Shown: piece after piece, positions 39,901-52,681 of the stretch
Layout of the letters: each line of letters begins with the position of its first letter
Position numbering within the stretch: the stretch's first letter is position 1
Source of the DNA: Montifringilla adamsi
Lineage: Eukaryota; Chordata; Aves; Passeriformes; Passeridae
Reading direction: 5' to 3'
Assembly (NCBI GenBank): GCA_017590115.1
Contig: JAGGNK010010226.1
Span: 4,995,732 to 5,059,731 of the forward strand
DNA: 64,000 nucleotides
Translations under genes and position numbers: made by a program
Notes under the pieces: generated by a model
Seen by the model: the letters and a program-made list of their open reading frames with translations, nothing else
The model's database searches: none
What the model was told of the DNA's origin: nothing

Positions 39901-41311
39901 AGGACAGAGAGTACAGTCAGGGAAGGGGTGAATAAAGTTTCCTGTCTTCATCTTGGGAGGTGGGGGGAAAAGGCCAAGGTCTCAGGATTTTTCTTCTATG
40001 AAAGGAGTGATTGATATTAAACTATGTAACTGTGTCTTATCAGAGGCCTTCAGTGCTAGCTAGTTACAGGCATCTTTATTTCCAATTCATGAGAAATATT
40101 TGTAAAACTGTAAATAGCTGATTTTAGAAGGTTTTTTTGTTTAAGTTTTGGTTTTCCAATTTGAGATTAAATATTTTCTCATGTTTGCTTTTAGGATTAA
40201 AAATTCCAACAATAATTAAAGAAATAAGTATAATGGGAAATACCTTTAAAAAGACAGAAAATCAAACCCCACACAGACCCTCAAATCTGGAGGAAACAGC
40301 AGTCAGTGTTTTAATGAATAGCAGATTTTAATGTGCAGCAGATGGGAAGAACTTGATGTGCTGAATAGTTTGAGGCTTTTTAAGGCAGTTTGCTCAGAGT
40401 TATCTACAAACTAGAAATCTCCTAGTTCTTCAGCCAGGAGCTGAAAGTCTTCATGTACCAGGCTCCAGCTCTGAGCTTTCATGTGCTCTTGAGCAAAGGC
40501 ACTCTCAGATTTCTGTGCTCCAGGGAAAAGGGACATGGGAACTTGGGCACAGAAAGGCTGTTCCCTACCAGTTCTCACAAGCTGATAAATAATTGCTGAT
40601 GTGGTGGCACCATGTCCAGGAATTGCCAGCAGGGGAAGGCAACCTCCCCAGCTCGTGTGCCCTGAAGTTTCTGATTTCATAAAAGGTTAATCAGCTTTGA
40701 GACATTTTGATAGTATTTAGTGTTTTCCAGAAAACCATTAGAAAATAAGCAGCTCTATTTAGAATTGGTATTGAAATGAAACATACTACAGCTGTGCTAA
40801 GTGAGGTACTAGCCTGTCTCTCAAATGTGGATTACAATTTATATATTACATTTTATAAGTTATTTTCCAAAGGAAACTAATATATTATTAGCTACAGAAT
40901 GCCTATGTTCTGTAACAGACCTCAAAACTATTCCTGTTCTTACAGGGAAGCACAGATTGAAGTTTTGTGTATTACTGTCCATACACTCTGCATTCCTAAT
41001 CTCTACCCCCCAAAAAATAGCTTTGCTTGATTGAGTGTTAATTTTATTTAGTAGCATTTTTTCCAGTCTTTTCAAGAGAACAGATTAGGAGGGTTAAAAT
41101 CCCAGCTGACACCTTCCTTTTAGTTTGGCTTGATAGATTATAAACTGGTTCTTAGCTATCTGCTTGTTTGTTTCCCTCCTCCGATATTACTGAGTTAATT
41201 TTTATTTTAATGAGCGAGAAAAGAACCATGAGTACAGTAGCAGTGCCTAGTAGTTATAAAAGTAAACCACTGAGGATTTACATGGAAACATGGAAATTTG
41301 CAAGGAATTTG

Positions 41312-41360
<49 letters not shown>

Positions 41361-41446
41361 CTTTTTTTTTTTTATATATATATATATCTTTTGTGTTACA
41401 ACTTGCAATTTTGGCTTTGGAGACTGAGAGTTTGCTGTCATAATCA

Positions 41447-41485
<39 letters not shown>

Positions 41486-44400
41486 TAATGTGTCTGAGTG
41501 CTAAGTCACCATTTTAAACCCTATTTACTGCTACTCTTCCAAAAAGTTAATGTAAAGGAGGATTACAGCCATCATCTTTTGATGTTTCACTACATAATAT
41601 TGTAGAAATTGTCTGTCTGGGTTCCCAAAGTGTCTTTCCTGCCAGATGAAAGTCATCAGGAAATTATCAGTATAATTTTTGGTTTAGTCTGCTGCCATCT
41701 CTTTTTGGGCAGGAAACTCAAGCCCAGGCTGGTAGAACAACACTGGTGTAGGAAGGAAATATCTGAGGGGTGATCTGTAGCTACTTGTCCAGGAGTCTAG
41801 ATATGAAGGAAAATCAGAGTGCACTAAATGAGCTTCTGAGACATCTCCTATTGTACAAGAGAAAGGACCACCACTTTCATATCTCATCATCTCTTTCATG
41901 CTAAATCAGAGAGCAGACTCCCCCCTCAGCCATCAGGGGCTCCTGGCAGGTGTCACCTGTCTCAGATAAGTGCTTTAAGCAGAGGGCTTGGAGAATGCTG
42001 CTCCATGAGTTCCCTCTCTAGAACAGCAGGTTATAAAGTGTTAGCTACTCAATGTTACAATTCTGATAAGAGTGTGAAGTAAAATAACTTACTTCACTTG
42101 CTAAAAGAGGTTAATATTCCCTTGGTGAGACAGGATGGATTCAAACTCTTCTATCTGAGTAGCGACTCTCTTCTTTACCATTTTTTGATTATTTAAACCA
42201 CTGCACTTTTGGGATTCAGTACATCCCACTTAAATGGTAGTGGATCAGCAATACCCTCTTCCCTTTGGCTTTTTGTGATGGTTATTTGAAATACAAAAAA
42301 GGTTCCTCATTTTTTCAATTCCATTTCTAGTGATGGCAAATTCTAGACCTGCTTACTCGATAATGTTAGATTCTCAAGACAGATGCTTAAACCTCCGAGA
42401 CCTGTGAAGTGTTTTTGTCATCCAGCTTGTATATTTTACTCTAAATTGCATTCTCTGCTCTTAAATTGCTCTTTTCTCTGAATACTCTATGCAAATTGGA
42501 CCCTTCCTGTTGACTTGGATAATAAAGTCACTTAAATAATTGCAGTGTAAATGCTGAGTAACATTACTCTGAAGTACTATAGTTACCTGGCTCTATTAAA
42601 GATAGCTTTTGCAAGATTTAAATTTTTAACTATTTTGTTTTGTTTGAACTTGAGAAGTTCTTCATATTGTCTTCTTAGGCTTCTCAAAATCCTACATTTT
42701 TCAGATTTTTGTTTCCTGAAAAAGCTAATACCTGCCAAATGAAGTGCTGTGATTACTCATCACTGCTGGAGAAAAGAATTGGCTCAGTTCAATGCAAACC
42801 CCAGGTAATATTTGTACAAAGAGAGAAGCAACAAGAGAAATCAGGAGTTATGGTAATGGCGGTTCTGAATGGCATTTGAAAATTCAGTCTACAGCTGGGA
42901 TGTATTGGGAAAAACAAATTAATTTTCCATGGAGCCTGCTGTAAGGGTATAGGTCTTTTCTTCTGACCACCAAAGTGAATGTTCCAGGCTTATGTTGCAG
43001 CATGGTTAACTCACTTGGAATATAAATTTGCTTGTAGAAGTATTTTTTAATAGGTGCTCACAGCCTAAAAATTACAAACCAGTTTTAAGTGAGATTTCTG
43101 TGAAATTTTTCGTGGTTCAATAGCTTCATTCTCCACCGCTTAGCTGTCCACCATGGATTTGTGCACAATGGAAGGACATTGAGCTGAAATTGAGCTAAAT
43201 GAGAGAGAAAAAAGAGGTTCTATGATTTTTCACTGACAGGAAAAAATTCCTGTCCTTTGGAATTATTCTTTTCCTTATGAGGCTCCTGATTGCAAAAAAA
43301 CCCCTTTTTCTAGCCATGGTATTTGAAGGAAGCAGTCAGTGGACTTCTGAACTAAACTCAGGGGACTTATTGTCATTATTGTTCTCTTTCTTATGTTTTC
43401 AGCAATGAATATTTGTCAGTATGTTTCAATTGAAATAATTTAACTGACTGTTAACTCGAGTCTTTTTTAGGTGTTCGTATTGGTGACTTTCACTAACTTA
43501 CTGATGTAGCTTTATTAGAATTATATATATTTTGTAATTCCATTTGATCTAGATGTATTCAGAACCCTGATTAAAAATAAGTATGAATGAAAATTCTGTC
43601 ACTCTTCTCATAGCCTTAATTCATACAACATTCTAAAATCATTCACTTCCTAAATATTTTTTAATTAGTTGGAACTTGCAAATTGTGTGTTAGGTTTATG
43701 CAATAAAGTCTTTTATATTAGAAATGCTCTATAATTACATTTTTTCAGTCATGAAAAATGAATTAGTGCTGCATTTTGTGTGATGACAAATTTTCCTGTT
43801 TGTTCTAATTTTACTGAATAGCATGCTGTAACTTCTTGGCACAGCCTAGAATAACTCTATTTAGCCATGAAAGTAAGAACTGTGCTTAGCACCAGAAAAG
43901 GCCAATATTGTGTGTAAACAATTAACTTACATGAAAGCAAAGCAAAACTGCTGTGAGAAGGATGGCCCAGGGAATTGGCTATCAGATACCAGTACACCAG
44001 TTTGTCCAGACAACTGGGATCAATGAAAGTGCTTGAAATGGAGCTTCAGCAGGACTAAGGGGCAAGTGGTGCAGATATTTTCTCTTCCGGGAATATCACT
44101 TTATCCCTGTCTAACTTTGTTTTGATAGTGGAGAAGTAGGAGATGGAGGACATCAGGGCTTTTTTTTTTCTTCATTGCTGAAAAATCTGATGAGAGACAT
44201 AGCCAAGCTTATGTTTTATTTTGTCCTATGGGAAACAGTTGTTTTTGTTTTGTCCATTCCAGATGAAAACGGAAAATACCCGAGAGACAAATTCTCGAAA
44301 GAAAACACATTTCGGTTCTGTCAAAACACTTTGTTTTGATAAGTGTGCTCTCCTGTTGTATTGTTTTTAACCTTTATTAAAGATTGGTAATCAGGTTGCC

Positions 44401-44904
44401 TGCTATTTGATGTAGTCTCTCTAGCCATTCTTCCTGATGCTTCCTTGGTTCTTGTGAAGTGTCAGATGGAGCCAACCAACCATGGTCTTGTTGAACTCCA
44501 GAGAATTGGGAAACACGTCAAACAAACAAACAAACCCACCCGTCTGGGTCCACCCAATCACCTCCTTTTCATGCAGTTTTCTGAACTAGATCCAACTAAT
44601 AAGTGAAAAGAAGGATTTTAGACAGGAGAGAGAGAGAGAGATAATAATGACTATTAATCTGATTCCTGAATTAGATTGCTCTTCTGGTGCTGCCTTCTAA
44701 TGTTCAGGTTAATATCTAGTTATTTGCTATTCTTTCTGCCATGTGTATGCTTTTTTGCCACTGAGAATCCCTGCTTCTTTGTAATACATATATAAAGTTC
44801 AGAATGCTTTTTATGTTATAACTAATGTAATAAATGCATTGTTCAAATAGGACAGAATATTCCATGCCTGTGTATATTATTTGCGATGCCAGATGAATCT
44901 CTTG
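36951..44904. other. Intron 1 segment, mostly unique sequence
   Basis: AT-rich with TTTG-rich runs near 37390-37455, an A/T patch near 38640-38700, two long T tracts (41317-41373 and 41450-41484) and a CAAA run at 44520-44540. The minus-strand 89-codon open frame at 40411-40680 has no recognisable domain. No exon, RNA gene or clear mobile element was seen. Confidence 0.5.
41317..41484 (+). repeat. Paired long T tracts with TA run
   Basis: 44 T, a C and 12 T (41317-41373) run into about nine TA units. A second tract of 35 T follows at 41450-41484 after 70-80 bases of ordinary sequence. Tracts this long often slip in replication and sequencing, so the recorded lengths are uncertain. Confidence 0.92.
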
Positions 44905-45120
44905 AGTCACTTAACTCAGTTTTTACTTGTCAACTGGAAGGCTTCCTCAGCTTTTAAATCTGAATGCTGTGTCAGACGTTCAAAAGCTTTCCAAAAGTCA
45001 ATGTACATTGCATTCACTGTGCTTCCCTTATCTGCATAGACAGTCACTTTGTCACAGGGGGAAATTGGGTTGGTCGAGCATGATTTGCTTTTTTGTAAAT
45101 CCATGTTGACTGCTCCTGAT
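44905..45120 (-). mobile_element. CR1-type LINE reverse transcriptase remnant, antisense
   Basis: Read on the minus strand, this encodes a degraded piece of a CR1 ORF2 reverse transcriptase. The conserved block that is usually close to VDVVYLDFSKAFD appears here as VNAMYIDFWKAFE, preceded by a degraded form of the RSSQHGF.KGKSCLTNL region (QHGF is readable in a second frame near 45100). Frameshifts and mismatches show it is old and non-functional. It lies antisense to CADM2. Confidence 0.7.
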
Positions 45121-45254
45121 TGACCTTTTTAAACATATTTTGAAATAAATTGTGAGGATTTACAATCTGTGGCTTATGCCTTTCTTGTTATCTCAGGTGG
45201 TTTCCTGATTTCCTTTTAAAACATAACAAACCCAAACCCCATAATGAATGATTT

Positions 45255-45420
45255 TGGCTTTGTTTAAAAGCCTTTGAAAATCTTTGTAAATTCCTTAGAT
45301 GGAACATCATTAACCTTATGCTGTTGTTCCTCACAAAACTGCATTATTTTTCTAGGCTTTTCTTCAAAAACCCGTGTTGACTCTTCCAATATAAATCACA
45401 TTTATCCACACATTTTACTG
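45255..45420 (-). mobile_element. Possible second old CR1/L3-like remnant
   Basis: The + strand pattern (AAAATCTTTGTAAATTCCTTAG, then a spaced CCCGTGTTGACTC) echoes, at the same spacing, the SKAF and HGF-coding parts of the neighbouring antisense RT remnant (CCATGTTGACTGC near 45098). Similarity is weak and judged by eye. Confidence 0.3.
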
Positions 45421-46408
45421 ACTCTGCTCTCCTTGTGTTCCTTGCTGTTTGCCTAATGTAGCAATCGGGAGCCTGGACCTACAGCTCCCTTCATAAACCA
45501 TGGAACCATTTAAAGATTTTTATATAATTATTTTTTTAATAACTGTCATTTCCACTTTATAGATAGCAAGGTAATTTTAAATGTGATTTTATTGTGCAAG
45601 CTGTGATGTAATGCACAGCAAGCAATACACTGTGCTAGATGGGTGGTTCCCTACCAACTTCAGCATTTGTGGGAGTATCTTTGCTGGGTTTTTAAAAATT
45701 TTTATATGGTTAAGACTTCCTTGAGGATCCATTATCAGTTCCTGGCACTGATCAAAACATTAATTTGATCCTGGCTAAATATGATTCTTAAAAAGTAGTT
45801 TCCATCCTAATTTAGCAGCTTCAGACTGTTCCTCAAGGCTTAAGGTGAAATGTGTGATGTAGTTATCCAATATTAGTGACCAATGGAGGACAAAAAGTGC
45901 TTTGGACAGGAAAGTTAATGATGTGCTGAGTTTATGTGGTCTGTGCTTTTCACAGACCAGAAGAGGTTGTCGACACATCAGACACCAAGCACTACAGAAG
46001 CAAAAATCTTCCTGGCACAAAACTTGTCACAAAATAATACAGCAGAAGCAGTTTTGTAAATATACTAACTGAAACAGCTGTCTCCGTTTTTCTAATGTGA
46101 CCTCTCTACTAATATACACAGTTTAAACTGAGTCTAAATGAATTGGATAAGTAGCCAAATGATGCAAGCAATCTGAAATTCTCTAAGTGTTGCAAAAGCA
46201 GTCTCACTGCAATTAGGTGCCTGCCTTGCCCAAAGTAAGACACTTTTTTTCATCTTTAAATATTTTTTTTTCCCCTTTAAACAGGATGCATATTTCTAGC
46301 TGAGTTTAATGGTTAGTCACTTGCTTCAGCTGATGTGAATTCCTAAGCAGAATCTGTTGGTGGCTTTTCCATATAGAATGTAAGACTGGTTGTGCCCACA
46401 ACAGGAGT

Positions 46409-46430
46409 AAAAAAAAAAAAAAAAAAAAAA
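46409..46430 (+). repeat. A tract
   Basis: Twenty-two A residues; no poly(A) signal is obvious just upstream, so probably a simple homopolymer. Confidence 0.85.
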
Positions 46431-46649
46431 GATGGCAAAAGAAAGCAAAAAGCAAGGTGAACATCTTTGGTGGAACTTCTCTTGAATATTATCCTAATCT
46501 CCAATAAATTGTGATTATGATAGTACCTGTGTTACAGGTGATGTTTCCTCTTTAATTAGGTGTTTGGTTCATGTTCAGTCATCTTATCTTCAATAGCTGA
46601 CTTTAATCAGCAAACTTGATTGCTTTCCTATTCATCTCTTCTTTGAGAT

Positions 46650-46960
46650 AATTTAGTAATGGACCATCCAGTTACTATCTTAGAGCACTTAATTGAATAT
46701 CTCCAATTTCAGTATCCATCCTTGCAGAGCTCCACCAGTGACTTCTCCTTACTGTGAACTGTGACCATGTGCTACTGCACTTCTCCTTAGCCAGATATTT
46801 CCTCCTCCTGGATTTTACACCTGGTGGCAGCTTTGTTCCTTTAAGCACCTGGGGAAGGGGCATTTTTGAAAGCCTTTTGTATAAATACACCCCTGTCCAT
46901 GGCTTTTTAACACCTTGTCAAGACTGAAATAGCTTTCTGAAGTATCAGTCCCCTTTACAA
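46650..46960 (-). mobile_element. Probable old CR1/L3-like LINE remnant, antisense
   Basis: GAGCTCCACCAGTGACTTCTCC, a spaced ACTGTGACCAT, then a diverged AAAGCCTTTTGTA resembles the ordered motifs of antisense CR1/L3-type LINE ORF2 remnants common in bird and other amniote genomes. There is no intact open frame. Together with the 44.9 kb piece it may be one old insertion broken by later changes. Confidence 0.5.
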
Positions 46961-47389
46961 AAACCAGGAATATCTGGCTTTAAATTAAATTAAACCTTCT
47001 ACCTCAATTTTAATAACAGTTTCTATTAATCTACTCAAAAATACATCAAATTCATGGAGATACAAGGGTTTGATTGCCTCTATACTGTCTGCAAAGATGC
47101 ACTCTTTTGAGCTTCCTTTCAGCTGCTTTTTTTTTTTTCTTTTAAATCAAATGTTCTTGTTCCTTGACAATAAGCCCAACACAAATATTGTTGATAAAAG
47201 ATTAAGAAAAATATGTAAAGCACTATTTCGGTGCTAACCCTCGTAGTTCATCTGCTTAATGCTTGTTGTGGTGTTTAAATGGCATTTTATTTCCATATTA
47301 ATTAAACCCTGGTGGACAGAAAGGTCCCCGTTTAAACAAATTTCGTCAAAACTCACTTTAATTAGTGGTGAGTGGAATAAGCTGAAAAA

Positions 47390-47757
47390 AATCTGTCGGG
47401 ACCCCAAGGACACTGAGAGCCCTTGATTGCCCTGAGCAGCATCACCTGGCACTGGAGCCTCACCCTCTGCCCTGAGCCATGGGCTCCATTTAAGCTCAGC
47501 CCAGGCAGCTGATCTTGCCCTGAGTCTGTCTCTAGCTTTACTCCCGAGTATTCATGGGTCTTCCCTGCTTGTTCCTGTCTCATTCCTTTCCCTGCTGCTC
47601 CCTGGGGTGTGTTGGTGGCACCTGTGACCAGCACGTTGTGTCCCTGCTTGCTGCGTTCAGGCACTTCAGGACTCTTCTCTTCACCTTTTGTGCTGGGATC
47701 ATCCACAGCTCCTTGCCTGGGGAGTAGCCCAGCTCTTGCTGCTTCCTGTCAGTCAGT
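47390..47757. repeat. G+C-rich block, possible unrecognised interspersed repeat
   Basis: A discrete 370-base G+C-rich block in AT-rich flanks, with sharp edges and a CTGTC pentamer near each edge (about 47391 and 47744). Its wording resembles repeat sequence I associate with songbird genomes but I cannot name the family. The minus-strand open frame (47362-47706) is not convincing as coding. Confidence 0.35.
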
Positions 47758-47817
47758 TTGGTGAGTTTTATAGATTTAAAACAATTGAACTGCCATTAAA
47801 GGTGGGTGGTGTTGGGT

Positions 47818-47819
<2 letters not shown>

Positions 47820-47848
<29 letters not shown>
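47820..47848 (+). repeat. T tract
   Basis: Twenty-nine T residues; simple homopolymer. Confidence 0.9.
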
Positions 47849-48255
47849 GTTTTGTTCTTAATTATGAAGGAAGATAAGCTCGAAAAACAATGATGTAGTG
47901 CATTTTGCAAAAAAGCAGCAGTGGCAGAGTGTCCTGTGACTTCATGAGTCCCTTTTCCCCAATTTTCCACCTGCAGGCTGTGGTACTGAAGCTTAGCATA
48001 CTTTTAATTTTTCTTATGGAAGTCTTGTATGTCCATTTTGGATTTGCCTTCGTATTGTTACAATTTTTTTTTTTTCAGACATTTAACTACAAATGTATCA
48101 TAAGTGTATCATTTTCAAGGACCACTAACAAGACCTTCTAGTTTTGGGCTCTCATTTTTCTTCCCTTTGTTTTCTGTATTTACAGTTTCTGTAGATAAAT
48201 TAAAAGGTTGTTGTGATATTCCCTCACAAACAGACAATTATGTTCTAGGTTGTTC

Positions 48256-48522
48256 AGATAACAAGCTATTGGACAAGAGGAAACAGCCTCAAGTTGCACC
48301 GGGGGGGTTTAGGTTGAATATTAGGAAAGCTTTTCCCTGAAAAGTTGGTCAGACATGGGAACAGACTGCCCAGGGAAGTGGGGGGATCCTTGTCCCTGGA
48401 ATTCTGCAGAAAATTGTTGATGCTGTGCTTAGGGATATGGCTCAGGGATGTACTTGGCAGTGTCAGGTTAATGGCCAGGCTGGATGATCCTGGAGCTCTC
48501 TTCCAACCTAAACGTTCATGTG
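48256..48522 (+). mobile_element. CR1 LINE 3' fragment
   Basis: The ordered motifs ACAAGAGGAAACAGCCTCAAG, GGTTTAGGTTGAATATTAGGA, CTGCCCAGGGAAGTGG and GGCTGGATGATCCTGGAGCT, then CTTCCAACCTAAACGTT, are those of an avian CR1 3' region in sense orientation. It is about 270 bases, 5'-truncated, and parallel to CADM2. Confidence 0.92.
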
Positions 48523-51500
48523 GTTTTTTTTTTTTAAATTATTTTTGGTGTAATTTGTTTTATATCTTTGCATTTCACCTGTGAAGGTTTATTGGCTCTA
48601 GGCATCACTGAAAGTCCCACCTGATGTGGGAAAAGCAGGAATGTGCTATCCATGGAGTCCTGGTAGCTGAACAGTGAGAGTAAGAGCTTCAGCCCTGTCC
48701 CTTATTGAGAAGAGGTGATGATCCAGTCTGCAGGATACCTCCAGGCCTCTTCTGATAGTGCAGGGCAAGGACTGTTTTCTTCTTCATAAACACACCTCAG
48801 AAAAGCTTTCTTAAAAAAAAAAATACTTAAAACTTATTACTAGTGTTTTTACTTATTTTTTTCCTTAGGCAACACTGCATAGATTAAGTTTCTGTGTTCT
48901 GTATATGATACTGGGTTGTGTAGTTAATTAAATGGTGTATATTGTGGGCAGAGATGAGCTAGACTTGCCCTGCTCTTAAAACCAGCTGTAAACAATGGAT
49001 GTTTAAATTGATGTGTCCTGTGTTTCAGCATGAATTACTGCTTTTGGTCTGACATTGTCCATCTGCTCAGTGGGCAGAGCTAATGCTGTCAGAGGAAATA
49101 GGCTCATATCTGCCTACAAAAATCCATTCTAGGCTGGATGGTTTGAATTGTGTTGTAAAAGTTGACAAGGCATAGTGAGTCAATATTTTATAGTAATTAA
49201 AAAAAACACTTGGGTTCTGTCATGATTGGTGCATGCTCAGAAAATGCTGGAAATCATGTACAGCTGCAAGAAAAAAAATTGCTGCTTTTTGAAACATGCA
49301 GGTGAGCAGCTTGGATGTGCAAACATCTCTGTAATTGAATAAATGCAGAATTAGAGGCAGTATAAGATAATTGGAAGATGATGTTCCTTTTTACCTTTTC
49401 CCTCTATTTATTTAGTTTTCAGCTTGGCAAAAGTTTTGCCTGAGTTCTCTGAGAGCTAACTAGATCTGCTTCAGTTTGGGAACAATCTGCTGCTTCATCT
49501 TGGTACCGAGCTTCTCCCCTGGCTGCCCGTGCTGCTGCTCTCTGTGCTGCGTGAGAGCTGTGTCTGTGCAAGCAGGATTTCACAGCTGCTCCAGCTGAAT
49601 GTGAGCAGTGCCTGTTGGGTTGTGTTTGCAGCAGCTCCCTGCAGAGGGAGGTTTCACAGGCAGCAGCAAAGAAGTTTCTCTCTGAGAAATTTTTTTGGTG
49701 TGAATAATTCAGAGTAGTCCTAACTGAATGTGCAGGCTGAAGCTGGTGTAGTTGCAGGCTAAAAATATCTTAATCTTTTATTGTGAACTGAATAATCTCC
49801 TTCTGTTGCTCTCAAAAGTAATGAATCAGTCCAGGTTACTGTAATGGCGCTATTTTTGAGGTAAGTTTTGTGTTTTAGGCTTGATATATTTGAAAAGAGC
49901 AAATTTTGTAGGCGTGTCACAAAACTGCCACAAGAACGGACTACAAAAAAGTTCACTGTTTAAAAAGTTATATTTGTCTGAAATCAAGGAGTAAATCGAT
50001 CTGAGAATAAATATGAGGTGAAAATCAATGTATTAAAGCAAATATGCAATTAAAGAAATGCATTAAAAAAACACTGTAACTTTAAGTGAGGTCTGTTTCT
50101 ACTTGTAGGAGCTACTGTCACATGAACAGCTCTGCTTTTGAGTGCTTAGACACCTATTGCAATTCACATCACTTTCTAACTATGGCTCTGTCAAACTTCA
50201 AGTGGGATTACTTAAAATGGATTACTTAGAATAGCAGGGTACTTTTCATTTGTTTTCCTTCCACATGTAGTTGTCAGAGCTTCTCTTTGCATTGCAACCT
50301 CTGGTGTTCGGAATTAATCTGTGCCAATTATTAAGGATTCAGTTGCCAGCAGGAACTGAAGTTAAACTGGTGTTGCTCCCAGTCATTCACCAGACTAGGG
50401 TCTGACATTCTGATAAAAGGCCAGTGGAAGATTTAGGGAAATTGAGTAGAAAATGTGACTTCCTGCACTAAGATGTGAAGAACTCTCTTAATTTATTCTG
50501 GCATCACCTCCTTTTTACAATTACCTACATTCTTCTGCACCTCCTTACAGCTGTAGAGAAATCCCTTCTCAAGCAAGCTCACTTTATTTTATTTGGTATA
50601 GCTAGGGATTTTGAAAATACGGAATTATATTGTAAAATACTTTCTCTCTACAAGCTCTTTAGGTTTTAGTTCTTATTTCAGCCAATGACTGAAGTATTTA
50701 CAATCAGCACCCAGTGATGCTATATTTGTTTACATTTTTTAATGCATGAACTATTTAATTTTTTTCTGAGTTTACTAAACTTCCTTCTTCAATGGGTGCA
50801 CATTTCAGTAGATGTGCAGTAAAACCTTGTAAAACCCATGATTTGTTTCAGCATTGAGAGCCACAGCTCCTGCATATCTCAGACTGTCAGATGTGCTAAT
50901 ACTGTAGTTATGTGATTTTGACATGTATGTTTCTTGGAGGCTCATTCACATGCGTATTTGTGTTTGGTGCATGGCTCAGGGCTTTAAATATAAAAGGATA
51001 GAATCTGGCAGCCTTTGCTTCAAAGACAAATGAAGTGATTTCATGTTTATTAGCCGTTGTTTCTTGGCTGTCACTGTTGTGATGTAAAATACTGTCTTTG
51101 AAGATTATTTGTTTTAATTGAACTGTTCTTCCCCTTCTCTTGAATAGTTGTTTGGAAGTCTTTAAACCTATCATTGCTGGTTGTTTCAGTGGTTTCTTTG
51201 ATTTAAAGATGCTTGGCTTAGATCTGTGTGTACAAACAGGACGACGGAATTTTCTGAGCATCAAATTATGGGTGAGAAAATTTCTTCCTTTGTACATATG
51301 CGTTTTAAATGTAGAAAGTATATGTTTCTTGTTGTCTTGCATTAATTAGAAGAGCAAATGCCATCCAAATAAATACAGAGTTAAAATGGAACGTGAAAAC
51401 TTGCAAAAATGTTATCTATAAAGCTGCCTTTTTTTCACTACCTTCACAGACACAAGCTTTTTTCCAAGTACAGTGGGTTTTTTTAAGGAACATTTTTGGT

Positions 51501-52681
51501 TGGTGGTCCAACAGCAAGGCCAGAAAAAGTGTTTCTGCGATGGCACGGCTTCTGAGAACTTGCAGATTAAAGCTCATCATTCTGCTAGGTTATTTTGTGC
51601 CTGGATCCCTTCCACAGTCCAGAAGCCAGCAGTCAGAGTGTGGGTGGCACAGCAGCAGGAATGAACAAAATGGAATTACAGGGAGAGATGGAATTCCTTC
51701 TTTCAGCTCCTTACGTTGTCTAAATTGGTGTGGAGTTACAAAGTAATGGAGACAGAAGAGCTTATTTGACCTGCCAAGTCAACACTTTTGAAATGTGGGA
51801 ATGCCTTACATTTCACCTTATAATTTTATTTCTTTCTGCCTTTGAAGATTTATGAAGAAATACTTAAATTTTCCTTTGGTAAGGGAGGCTGGCAGCTTTC
51901 AATTTCAAACATCAGCTGAAGGTGTATTTCAACACCCAATACTTGCAGTTAAATTAGGTTTTCATTTGCTCAGGCATGAGTGAAGACTTGGGCATGTTCT
52001 CCTCTGATTACTGGTTGGTGTTTTTTATTAGTTTGTTTTGTTATTTCTACTTCTTTATTTAAACAATGCAGCTGCATTTGAATTGTAAATACTCTGGAAG
52101 ACATCCAGTTGAAGCAGATGTTTCTACTGTAATCTGTTTAATTACAAAAAAACCCAGTTTAATTGATTTTTAAATTTGGGAATTCTGAAGTTTAAATTGG
52201 CCTGGTCATAGTTATTTGCAAATACTTCGATTAAAAAAAAAAAAAAAAAAAAAAAACAAAAACAACAGAAACACCAACTCACTTAAAACTGGGAAATATA
52301 AAAAAAGAGACAATTGAATATTTCTTGTTCATTTTCACTACTTTAATGAGACTAGCAAAGAGAGGATGGCACTCTCTTCAGTTAGTCAGCAATTTCAGTT
52401 TATTTAATACTTGTAAATAAGAAATTACTGTATTTAGTCATACTAAAAATGTTCTGCTCCTTGGGTATTGCAAGTTAATGGATAGATGACATTGGATTGA
52501 GAAAGTATTTTATACCCACAATTTCTAATATGCTAGCACAGGATAGTATACTTCCACTTGGGAGGTTCCTTTGGAGATTTCTAACTCATCCTCCTGCTTT
52601 CAAAGCAGCATCAGCTGTAAGGTCTGACCAGGTTACTCAGCTCTTGATCCAGTAGGAGCTTCAAAACTTCCAAGGACAGGT
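48523..52681. other. Intron 1 segment without recognisable elements
   Basis: Mostly AT-rich unique-looking DNA, with a moderately G+C-rich patch at about 49490-49680 and an A tract at 52233-52256. The longest open frame (50908-51342, minus, 144 codons) shows no domain, signal peptide or compositional support for coding. Confidence 0.5.
52233..52256 (+). repeat. A tract
   Basis: Twenty-four A residues followed by CAAAAAC-type sequence; simple homopolymer. Confidence 0.85.

Noticed and set aside
46675..46890. Minus-strand 71-codon open frame as a gene
   Set aside because: The underlying DNA resembles an old LINE remnant and the frame has no recognised protein domain.
50908..51342. Minus-strand 144-codon open frame as a nested gene
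   Set aside because: No recognisable domain, AT-rich composition like the flanks, and no promoter or poly(A) context.
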